NCBI GenBank assembly: GCA_031550755.1
Contig: JAVBOJ010000109.1
Coordinates: 1-6,220 of the forward strand
Direction of reading: 5' to 3'
Source: JAVBOJ01 sp031550755
GTDB taxonomy: Bacteria > Bacillota > Clostridia > Oscillospirales > UBA929
DNA length: 6,220 nt
Shown here: in pieces, positions 1-4,236 of the stretch
Numbering within the stretch: the first letter of the stretch is position 1
How the letters are laid out: every line of letters starts with the position of its first letter
The notes under the pieces: generated by a model
Told to the model about the DNA's origin: nothing
What the model saw: only the letters and a program-made list of their open reading frames with translations
Databases searched by the model: none
Position numbers and translations under genes: made by a program

Positions 1-16
1 CTACGCTGTCTTGAGA

Positions 17-149
17 GACAATAAGCCCTATGTGCCCAATTGTTAGCGTTTGAAATCCGATAGTCAACCGCAGTTGGCTATCGTTTTCAAATGCTCTGCC
101 GCTCCGCAGAGCCCCACATCCTCAGGCTGCCATAGCGCGGCTTTTTGTT
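17..149 (+). ncRNA. ssrS: Structured RNA, candidate 6S RNA
   Basis: No coding frame fits here, but the + strand folds into a closed structure. The ends pair: AAGCC at 23-27 with GGCTT at 139-143, CTATG at 28-32 with CATAG at 131-135, and after one T-T mismatch ACAA at 18-21 with TTGT at 145-148. Inside, TTTGAAA (49-55) pairs with TTTCAAA (85-91) and encloses an 11-bp hairpin with one G-T pair (58-68 with 73-83, loop CGCA). A second perfect 7-bp hairpin (93-99 with 106-112) lies in the 3' half. The closing stem ends in a T-run (142-146), which fixes the + strand and serves as terminator. A closing stem, an open central region, an apical hairpin and a small hairpin in the 3' strand are the plan of 6S RNA, which binds sigma-A RNA polymerase. 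The ATGTG after the 5' stem, CTGCCAT before the 3' stem and CTCCGC resemble blocks I recall from known 6S RNAs. At about 130 nt it is shorter than usual (160-200), so the true 5' end may lie before the window. Another structured RNA is possible. Confidence 0.5.
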
Positions 150-274
150 CTACCCTTATTTGCGAGACTACTGCTGACATTTTTTTCACCAGTCACTATT
201 GACTTTTTATAGCTGGGCTTTGGATTTGCGCCGAAAAGCAAGGGGGTCTTTTGACAACCTGACAGGGGCAGGCG
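150..274. other. Non-coding spacer between the RNA and queG
   Basis: No plausible gene lies here. The only structure seen is a weak terminator-like hairpin on the + strand: AGTCA (191-195) pairs with TGACT (200-204) and is followed by a T-run to 208. With 5 AT-rich pairs it could be a second, weak stop for the upstream RNA. TTGACA at 251-256 looks like a -35 box but has no acceptable -10 box 16-18 nt downstream. Confidence 0.4.
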
Positions 275-303
275 TTGCCAAACCTCCCTTTTCGTGGCAT
301 ACT
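275..303 (+). promoter_or_regulatory. Possible promoter of queG
   Basis: TTGCCA (275-280, 5 of 6 to the sigma-A -35 box) and CATACT (298-303, 4 of 6 to TATAAT) are separated by exactly 17 nt. Transcription would start near 310, leaving a leader of less than 20 nt that carries only the ribosome binding site. The match is moderate. Read-through from upstream is the alternative, and it would bring the RBS-pairing hairpin at 283-318 into the transcript. Confidence 0.3.
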
Positions 304-318
304 ACAAAAGGAAAGAGG
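283..318 (+). promoter_or_regulatory. Hairpin that could mask the queG ribosome binding site
   Basis: CCTC (283-286) can pair with GAGG (315-318), and CCTTTT (287-292) with AAAAGG (306-311), leaving three bulged A residues at 312-314 and a 13-nt loop. GAGG is the core of the queG Shine-Dalgarno sequence (AAAGAGG, 312-318, 8 nt before the ATG), so the fold would hide it. It can form only in transcripts that start upstream of 283. No preQ1 riboswitch consensus was recognised. Confidence 0.3.
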
Positions 319-326
319 CGATACCC

Positions 327-1127
327 ATGCAACAGAAAATCGACGAAACCCTGCGCGCGCATGGCGCGGCCAGCTGGGGCGCTGTGCGTATTGAACGGCT
401 GTATTCCTTTGCGCCGCAAGGCTCCCGCTTGGAGGCGCGGCTGCGCACGCTGGCGGAGCCCCATGTCTCGGCACTGGTGATGGCCTTCCCGTATTATGCC
501 GGACGCCAGCCGGGCAATGTGCCGCTGTACGCCCGGGGGCTGGATTACTATGAGGCGGGCAGGGCCCGTCTGACCGCCATGGCGGCGGCGCTGCCGGAAC
601 TGTCCGCCCGCGTCCTGCCCGACGGCTACCCGCTGCCGGCGGTGAGCGCCGCGCGGCTGTGCGGCTGCGCCATGACCGGCGCGATGGGGCTGGCCATTTG
701 CCCGCCGTACGGCTCGTTTGTCACGCTGGGGGCGCTGGCCACGCCCATTGAGCTGGAGGAGACGCCGCCCGCCGGCTTTTGCGAGCGCTGCGGGGCTTGC
801 GCGGCGGCTTGCCCCACGGGGGCGCTGCGGCTGGAGGGGGAGACAAGACGCTATGACCGCCGCCTGTGCCTGTCCTCCATCAGCCAGAAAAAAGGCGCGC
901 TGGAGGACGCCGAGCGTGCGCTGCTGGCGCGTGCGCCGACCATCTGGGGCTGTGACCTCTGCCAACTGGCCTGCCCGCACAACGCCGACCCGGCGTACTC
1001 GCCTCTGCCCGAAAGCCGGGCGGACTATACACCGCATCTCGCGCCGGACGCGCCGATCCCGCCGGGGCACTCCTTCTCGCGGAGCGAGGCGCTGCTGCGA
1101 CGGAATCTGGGGCTGATAAATAAATAA
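327..1127 (+). CDS. queG: Epoxyqueuosine reductase QueG-like protein (short form)
   Basis: QueG reduces epoxyqueuosine to queuosine at the wobble base (position 34) of tRNAs with GUN anticodons, using cobalamin and two [4Fe-4S] clusters in the cytoplasm. The 266-residue protein shows the family order. An N-terminal DUF1730-like region includes D99 and a Gly-rich stretch ending in PPYGSFVTLG (about 126-135), where the cobalamin pocket lies in known enzymes. The ferredoxin part has C152-x2-C155-x2-C158-x3-C162-P, then C181 in CLSSISQKKG, then GCDLCQLACP with C209, C212 and C216. Eight Cys suffice for two clusters. E. coli QueG is about 380 residues; this one lacks the C-terminal HEAT-like extension, as I believe many clostridial members do. 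The ATG at 327 is chosen because AAAGAGG sits 8 nt before it; the in-frame GTG at 294 has no RBS. The CBS gene starts 49 nt downstream, so co-transcription is possible. A less specialised double-cluster Fe-S reductase of the same superfamily is the alternative. Confidence 0.85.
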   Translation: MQQKIDETLRAHGAASWGAVRIERLYSFAPQGSRLEARLRTLAEPHVSALVMAFPYYAGRQPGNVPLYARGLDYYEAGRARLTAMAAALPELSARVLPDGYPLPAVSAARLCGCAMTGAMGLAICPPYGSFVTLGALATPIELEETPPAGFCERCGACAAACPTGALRLEGETRRYDRRLCLSSISQKKGALEDAERALLARAPTIWGCDLCQLACPHNADPAYSPLPESRADYTPHLAPDAPIPPGHSFSRSEALLRRNLGLINK

Positions 1128-1176
1128 AAAAGACACATACTAACAACCGTCCATACAACAAAAAGGAGGGTTTCGT

Positions 1177-1605
1177 ATGCGTGTTTCCGAGCTTATGAAC
1201 GCAAGCGTCATCAGCATTACGCCGGATGAATCGGCCACCTTGGCCGCGCGGCTGTTGCAGCGGCACAATGTGGGCTCCCTGCCGGTGTGTTCGCTGGACG
1301 GCCGCCTGCGCGGCATTGTCACAGACCGGGATATCGTCATGCGGTGCGTGGCGGCGGAGGGCGACCCCAACCAGACCAAGGTGCGCGAGATCATGACCAA
1401 AAATGTGGTGACGGTATCGCCGCAGGACGATGTGCGCGAGGCCACCCGCATGATGGCCGCCGAACAGGTGCGCCGGCTGCCGGTCTGCGAGGACGGGCGG
1501 GTGGTCGGGATGCTGTCGCTGGGCGACATGGCACGCATGGGCAGCTTTGATATGGAGGCGTCCAAGGCGCTGTCCGAGATTTCCAGCAATGTGAAGAAGG
1601 TATAG
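1177..1605 (+). CDS. Tandem CBS domain protein
   Basis: This 142-residue protein consists of two CBS domains, roughly residues 4-57 and 68-121, and a short polar tail. Each repeat has the usual signature: MNASVISITPDES and GSLPV then GIVTDRDI in the first; MTKNVVTVSPQDD and RRLPV then GMLSLGDMA in the second. Paired CBS domains form a Bateman module that binds AMP, ATP, S-adenosyl ligands or other nucleotides. Here no enzyme or channel domain is attached, so a stand-alone cytoplasmic sensor or regulatory partner is likely, but its target cannot be read from the sequence. A strong RBS (GGAGG, 1165-1169, 7 nt before the ATG) fixes the start. No clear promoter was seen in the 49-nt gap after queG. 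The TAG stop lies at the left edge of the repeat-like sequence that begins near 1603. Confidence 0.92.
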   Translation: MRVSELMNASVISITPDESATLAARLLQRHNVGSLPVCSLDGRLRGIVTDRDIVMRCVAAEGDPNQTKVREIMTKNVVTVSPQDDVREATRMMAAEQVRRLPVCEDGRVVGMLSLGDMARMGSFDMEASKALSEISSNVKKV

Positions 1606-1610
1606 GGGCG

Positions 1611-1652
1611 ATCCCCGCCCGGTTGGAAGAGGCGTTCCTTCCGGGCGGGGAT
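1611..1652. repeat. Long interrupted palindrome, REP-like
   Basis: ATCCCCGCCCGG (1611-1622) is repeated as its exact reverse complement at 1641-1652. Inside, GGAA (1625-1628) pairs with TTCC (1635-1638) across a symmetric TT/TT internal loop, closing on GAGGCG. This gives a 16-bp stem-loop 5 nt after the CBS stop codon. No T-run follows on either side, so it is not a canonical terminator. Such palindromes beside Y1-type transposase sequence recall REP/RAYT elements. Whether it is repeated elsewhere in the genome cannot be tested here. Confidence 0.65.
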
Positions 1653-1670
1653 GGCGGCAGGAAGAGGGGG

Positions 1671-1751
1671 CGTATTTGGCGGTACATAGAGGAAAATCCG
1701 GCGCGGTGGGCGGAGGATGCGTATTTCATTCCGCCAAACCCGGACAGATAA
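1671..1751 (+). pseudogene. C-terminal remnant of a Y1 (IS200/REP-associated) transposase
   Basis: In one + frame the sequence reads RIWRYIEENPARWAED and goes on with AYFIPPNPDR before a TAA at 1749-1751. The pattern I-W-x-Y-I-x-x-N-P-A-(R/K)-W-A-E-D is, from my knowledge of the family, typical of the extreme C-terminus of REP-associated tyrosine transposases and IS200-like TnpA proteins (Y1_Tnp superfamily) in Clostridia. The catalytic HUH motif and tyrosine, which would lie upstream, are absent. The frame before 1671 runs through the palindrome and reads as low-complexity Gly/Arg, so only about 26 codons remain. There is no start codon with an RBS. I infer a decayed insertion or the protein-coding tail of a non-autonomous element. 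A chance match is less likely given the length of the motif. Confidence 0.5.
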
Positions 1752-1757
1752 AAACAA

Positions 1758-1784
1758 CCGGGAGAAGGGCAACCCTTCTCCCGG
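1758..1784. terminator. Bidirectional intrinsic terminator
   Basis: A perfect 12-bp GC-rich stem (CCGGGAGAAGGG at 1758-1769, complement at 1773-1784) closes on a 3-nt loop. Read on the - strand it is followed by TTGTTTTTATC, a good U-tract, and lies 15 nt after the rpsR stop, so it ends the rpsF-ssb-rpsR operon. Read on the + strand the tail is CTCTTTGTTTG, weaker but usable for the converging CBS transcript. Confidence 0.88.
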
Positions 1785-1799
1785 CTCTTTGTTTGCGTC

Positions 1800-2036
1800 T
1801 CAGTCCGTCACGTACGGAATCAGGGCGATGTGCCGCGAGCGCTTGATGGCCTCGGTCAGATCGCGCTGATGGGCGGCGCAGGTGCCGGTCATCCGGCGGG
1901 GCAGGATCTTGGAGCGTTCGGACAAAAAGCGGCGGAGCTTGGCGGCGTCCTTATAGTCGATGGTGGTCACCTTGTCCACACAAAAGGAACAGATCTTACG
2001 GCGTTTACGGCCCCGCTGCGGGCGTTCCATGGCCAT
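1800..2036 (-). CDS. rpsR: 30S ribosomal protein S18
   Basis: S18 is a small primary-assembly partner of S6 on the platform of the 30S subunit and contacts the central domain of 16S rRNA. The 78-residue sequence contains the family blocks IDYKD (26-30), LRRFLSERSKILPRR (34-48), TGTCAAHQR (50-58) and AIKRSRHIALIPY (63-75), with a basic N-terminus. C16 and C19 (CSFC) with C53 and H56 form a possible zinc site of the kind reported for Cys-containing S18 versions. The start is the first of two ATGs two codons apart: GGAGGT (complement of 2043-2048) ends 6 nt before it. It is the last gene of the operon, 66 nt after ssb, with a hairpin in that gap and a strong terminator 15 nt after the stop. Confidence 0.98.
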   Translation of the reverse strand: MAMERPQRGRKRRKICSFCVDKVTTIDYKDAAKLRRFLSERSKILPRRMTGTCAAHQRDLTEAIKRSRHIALIPYVTD

Positions 2037-2066
2037 GAAATTACCTCCAGTAGAATTTGAGAATTA

Positions 2067-2085
2067 CGCGGGGAAATGCCCCGCG
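2067..2085 (-). promoter_or_regulatory. GC hairpin between ssb and rpsR
   Basis: CGCGGGG (2067-2073) and CCCCGCG (2079-2085) form a perfect 7-bp GC stem with a 5-nt loop. On the - strand it lies 17 nt after the ssb stop codon and about 19 nt before the rpsR Shine-Dalgarno sequence. It is followed by TAATTCTCAAATTC, which lacks a true U-tract, so it is at most a leaky terminator. An mRNA processing or stability element, or a site controlling S18 translation, is as likely. Confidence 0.6.
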
Positions 2086-2102
2086 ACAAACAGTACGCAG
2101 GG

Positions 2103-2552
2103 TCAAAAGGGCAGATCCCCGTCATCGTCCTCTAATACCTGAAAGCCGGAGGGCGCGGGGGCATCATAACCGCTGTCCTGACGGGACGGAGGCGCAAAGG
2201 CGTCACCGCCGGAGGCGCCGTCGCGTTTGGACTCGGCAAAGTAGACATCGTCGGCAACGATTTCAAAGCTGTAGCGGTTGTTGCCTTCCTTGTCTTTCCA
2301 GGCGCGTTGCTGAATACGGCCGGACACGGCGACAAGCTGGCCCTTGTGGAACCACTTGGAGACGAATTCGGCGCGTTTCTCCCAGCAGACGATGTCGATA
2401 AAATCGGCTGTCTGCTGACCGGGATTGGCGTTTTTCCCCGCAAAGCCGCGATCCACCGCCAGGGTGAACGAAGCGACGGGGGTATTGTTGGATGTGTGTC
2501 GCAATTCGGGCTCGCGGGTGAGGCGGCCCATCAAGATCGCCTTGTTGAGCAT
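2103..2552 (-). CDS. ssb: Single-stranded DNA-binding protein
   Basis: SSB coats single-stranded DNA during replication, recombination and repair and recruits partner proteins through its C-terminal tip. In this 149-residue protein the OB fold spans about 1-106: MLNKAILMGRLTREPELR at the start, SFTLAVDR (28-35), DFIDIVCWEKRAEFV (50-64), KGQLVAVSGRIQ (70-81) and YSFEIVADDVYF (94-105). A Gly/Ser/Pro/Ala-rich linker (about 107-138) leads to the acidic tip EDDDGDLPF (141-149), which is intact. Length and architecture are normal for a housekeeping SSB. The start is supported by AGGGAGGG (complement of 2559-2566), ending 6 nt before the ATG and overlapping the stop codon of rpsF 12 nt upstream, which suggests coupled translation. 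The same genome's AddAB pathway (addB lies in this window) is one of the processes expected to generate its substrate. Confidence 0.98.
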   Translation of the reverse strand: MLNKAILMGRLTREPELRHTSNNTPVASFTLAVDRGFAGKNANPGQQTADFIDIVCWEKRAEFVSKWFHKGQLVAVSGRIQQRAWKDKEGNNRYSFEIVADDVYFAESKRDGASGGDAFAPPSRQDSGYDAPAPSGFQVLEDDDGDLPF

Positions 2553-2564
2553 GACAAACCCTCC

Positions 2565-2861
2565 CTACTCGTCTTTGCAGATGATGAGGGAGCGCATGAT
2601 GCCGTCGGTAATCTTGTAGATACGGTCGAGCTCGGCGGGGAAATCGGGCTGGGATTCGAAGTTCATCAGCACATAGTAACCCTCGGTCAGCTTGTTGATG
2701 GGATAGGCCAGACGGCGCTTGCCCCATTCCTCAATCTCTCCGAGTGTGCCGTTGGCTTCGACCAGATCCTTGAATTTCGCGACGATGGCAGGGATTCCTT
2801 CCTCCCCGAGCACCGGGTCGATGATATACACCGTCTCGTATTTGGCTGTGGTTTTCGCCAT
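2565..2861 (-). CDS. rpsF: 30S ribosomal protein S6
   Basis: S6 binds with S18 to the central domain of 16S rRNA. The 98-residue sequence has the S6 ferredoxin-like fold: YETVYIIDPVLGEE (8-21), an amphipathic helix (about 22-37), then WGKRRLAYPINKLTEGYYVLMNFE (46-69), which contains the conserved RRLAYPI and GYY segments, and a final IYKITDGIMRSLI (81-93). The ATG at 2861 is chosen although the frame is open to 2918. A perfect AAGGAGGT (complement of 2868-2875) lies 6 nt before it, and the 98-residue length fits the family. It is the first gene of the operon, behind a near-consensus promoter and a leader of about 58 nt. In many bacteria the S6:S18 complex represses this operon by binding the rpsF leader. 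Confidence 0.98.
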   Translation of the reverse strand: MAKTTAKYETVYIIDPVLGEEGIPAIVAKFKDLVEANGTLGEIEEWGKRRLAYPINKLTEGYYVLMNFESQPDFPAELDRIYKITDGIMRSLIICKDE

Positions 2862-2886
2862 GTTTACACCTCCTTCTGGACATATG

Positions 2887-2903
2887 GCCCTCGTAAAAAG
2901 GGC
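2887..2903 (-). promoter_or_regulatory. Small hairpin in the rpsF leader
   Basis: GCCCT and AGGGC (2887-2891 and 2899-2903) pair around a 7-nt loop in the 5' leader of rpsF, 11 nt before the Shine-Dalgarno sequence. S6:S18 is known to bind leader hairpins in other bacteria, but the bulged CCG motif described for that site is not evident here, so the assignment as the autoregulatory site is only a possibility. Confidence 0.3.
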
Positions 2904-2926
2904 AAGGATGAAAGACACACCCTGAT

Positions 2927-2954
2927 ATTATACTATATCGGGGGGAAATGTCAA
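2927..2954 (-). promoter_or_regulatory. Consensus sigma-A promoter of the rpsF-ssb-rpsR operon
   Basis: On the - strand TTGACA (complement of 2949-2954) and TATAAT (complement of 2927-2932) match the consensus in all 12 positions with a 16-nt spacer. Transcription should begin near 2920, giving a leader of about 58 nt before rpsF. This is the strongest promoter in the window, as expected for ribosomal protein genes. Confidence 0.9.
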
Positions 2955-2991
2955 ACAAAATTTGCGGACAATTGTTTATGGGCGACCGGGG

Positions 2992-3522
2992 CTATGCCCC
3001 ATGCGTCCGTTCCCACACCCTCGCCTTTTGCAGCGCGAATATCAGCGCCGGCAGCAGCACCAACTGAATGGCGATGCCAGGCAGGGAGGTGACAAAGGAG
3101 GCGGTCAGCCAGGCTTGCAGGGAATAGGTCCCCGCCTGAAACAAAAAGCCGTTGACCAGCCCGGCGACGATTCTGCCGCAAAGCATCGCGCCGACGAGCG
3201 GGAAATAGAGCCCGAGCAGGCTGTTTTTTCCGCGGACAAGGCGGGTCAGCAGACCCGCGACCAGACCGTATGTAGCCAGCTCGCAGAGCATCGCGGGCAA
3301 AATCGCCATCGGCGGCATCCCGGTAATCAGGAAGGAGGCCAGCGGCGCGAGAATGCCGCAGAGCAGGCCGTACGGTGCGCCGCAGAGCAGACCGCACAGC
3401 AGCACCGGCAGGTGCATGGGCAGGAAAATTGCGCCGGCCTGCGGAATGCTGTGGAAAAAGACCGGAAGCAGTACGCCAAGCGCCGCCAGCAGCGCCGCTG
3501 TCACCATTTTTTTAATGTGCAT
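2992..3522 (-). CDS. ECF transporter S component, substrate unknown
   Basis: S components are small membrane proteins that bind a vitamin or other micronutrient and deliver it to a shared EcfT/EcfA energy-coupling module. The 176-residue protein is almost entirely hydrophobic, with five or six predicted membrane segments (about 6-23, 38-66 as one or two, 72-94, 102-126, 138-165) and a short basic tail. The segments FLPMHLPVLLCG (33-44), SFLITGMPPM (63-72) and a following EL..YG match the pattern I associate with the ECF_trnsprt (PF12822) group. It does not look like the QueT queuosine-precursor family, despite queG in the same window. The start is supported by GAGGG (complement of 3530-3534), 7 nt before the ATG and inside the last codons of the methyltransferase gene, whose stop is only 2 nt upstream. 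The two genes therefore form a tight operon. No Ecf module genes are present. No convincing terminator follows; a 5-bp hairpin lies over the stop codon. Confidence 0.82.
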   Translation of the reverse strand: MHIKKMVTAALLAALGVLLPVFFHSIPQAGAIFLPMHLPVLLCGLLCGAPYGLLCGILAPLASFLITGMPPMAILPAMLCELATYGLVAGLLTRLVRGKNSLLGLYFPLVGAMLCGRIVAGLVNGFLFQAGTYSLQAWLTASFVTSLPGIAIQLVLLPALIFALQKARVWERTHGA

Positions 3523-3524
3523 CG

Positions 3525-4112
3525 TTACACCCTCACAAACTTAATGCAATAAAAATCCGCGTCGTCTATTACGACCTCCGCCGCAAAATCGGGCCCAAAC
3601 CGCCGCGCTTCCTCCTCGGCAGGCCACAGCGGCACAGACAGCGGCGACGCGCCGACGTCGCGGTGGCGTCCGTTGATGGCCGCCCGGCTCAGGCCGTGGG
3701 CGATGACCAGCGGCGCGCCCGGCGCAAGGCAGGCCGCCAGCTTTTTGACCAGCGCGTCCTTTTCCATAAAATGCGGATAGGCGTTGAAAATCACCGCCGC
3801 GTCCGGCGGCGGCAGCTCCGCCGTCAAAAAATCGCTTTGGAGCAGCTCGATGCGCGTATCGGGAAAGTCCCGCCGGGCAAACCGCAGCATCTCGCCCGAG
3901 AGGTCGATTCCGTAGATTTTGCGCGGATTTTTCACCAATAGATGGGGAAACAGGACGCCCCGACCGCAGCCGATATCGGCGACGACTTTGCCCTCCAACG
4001 GCTCCAGCAGTGCCGCTACCCGTTCGCGGTTTGTCCGTTGTCCGTCGCCGCCGTCGTCCCAGTCGGCGGCCAAATTGTCAAAAAACAGCTCCATATTACG
4101 CAGAGTATTCAA
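3525..4112 (-). CDS. Class I SAM-dependent methyltransferase
   Basis: The protein has the Rossmann methyltransferase core: ADIGCGRG (motif I, about 45-52) for the SAM glycine loop, YGIDLSGEML (67-76) with the acidic residue that binds the ribose (D70), LQSDF (91-95), VIFNAYPHF (107-115) and a late VIAHGLSRAAING (136-148). The opening FFDNLAADWDD is typical of small clostridial members. The methyl acceptor cannot be told. Start choice: AGAGGG (complement of 4118-4123) lies 5 nt before an in-frame TTG at 4112, giving 195 residues. The ATG at 4094 (189 residues) matches family starts but has no RBS. The TTG at 4145 would lie upstream of the predicted transcript start near 4142. The stop lies 2 nt from the ECF S-component start, so the products are made together and may share a substrate or pathway; that is inference. 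Confidence 0.85.
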   Translation of the reverse strand: MNTLRNMELFFDNLAADWDDGGDGQRTNRERVAALLEPLEGKVVADIGCGRGVLFPHLLVKNPRKIYGIDLSGEMLRFARRDFPDTRIELLQSDFLTAELPPPDAAVIFNAYPHFMEKDALVKKLAACLAPGAPLVIAHGLSRAAINGRHRDVGASPLSVPLWPAEEEARRFGPDFAAEVVIDDADFYCIKFVRV

Positions 4113-4148
4113 AAAAACCCTCTTTTCCGCCCGCCGCGCGGGCAAATC

Positions 4149-4177
4149 ATTTTATCACAAAAAATCCCCGACGGCAA
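4149..4177 (-). promoter_or_regulatory. Probable promoter of the methyltransferase-ECF operon
   Basis: On the - strand TTGCCG (complement of 4172-4177, 4 of 6) and TAAAAT (complement of 4149-4154, 5 of 6) are 17 nt apart, and TGA directly before the latter makes an extended -10 element. Transcription would begin near 4142. Confidence 0.6.
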
Positions 4178-4206
4178 ACCGTTTTATCGCCCGGCATTTT
4201 GTGATA
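4153..4206. repeat. Inverted repeat spanning the divergent promoters
   Basis: TATCACAAAA (4153-4162) and its exact reverse complement TTTTGTGATA (4197-4206) are separated by 34 nt. Each arm overlaps the extended -10 element of one of the two divergent promoters. This symmetry could be an operator for a dimeric regulator acting on both transcripts, or a by-product of two TGATA-type promoter elements. Confidence 0.55.
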
Positions 4207-4210
4207 TACT
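4182..4210 (+). promoter_or_regulatory. Probable promoter of addB
   Basis: TATACT (4205-4210, 5 of 6) is preceded by TGA, an extended -10 element. The -35 position 17 nt upstream (TTTTAT, 4182-4187) is poor, which extended -10 promoters tolerate. Transcription would begin near 4217, about 20 nt before the addB start. Confidence 0.5.
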
Positions 4211-4236
4211 CAGAAAAAACGCGGCGGGTGATCACT

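Noticed and set aside
251..279. TTGACA at 251-256 as the -35 box of the queG promoter
   Set aside because: No sequence resembling TATAAT lies 16-18 nt downstream; TTGCCA/CATACT further on has better spacing and match.
283..326. preQ1 riboswitch before queG
   Set aside because: The short leader lacks the C-rich loop and the A-rich tail that pairs with it in preQ1-I, and larger preQ1 classes were not recognised. Only a simple RBS-masking hairpin is visible.
207..1136. 309-codon open frame on the - strand opposite queG
   Set aside because: Arg/Gln/Ala-rich composition with no motif, and no credible RBS. The opposite strand carries all QueG motifs.
2862..2918. Longer S6 with 19 extra N-terminal residues
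   Set aside because: The extension includes the Shine-Dalgarno sequence itself and begins inside the leader just after the predicted transcript start. The 98-residue form has a perfect RBS.
2988..3000. Hairpin GGGGC-TAT-GCCCC as terminator of the ECF gene
   Set aside because: The stem is only 5 bp, overlaps the stop codon and has no U-tract after it on the - strand.
2307..3092. 261-codon open frame on the + strand across ssb and rpsF
   Set aside because: It runs antisense through two clearly identified genes and through the rpsF promoter, and its sequence matches nothing I know.
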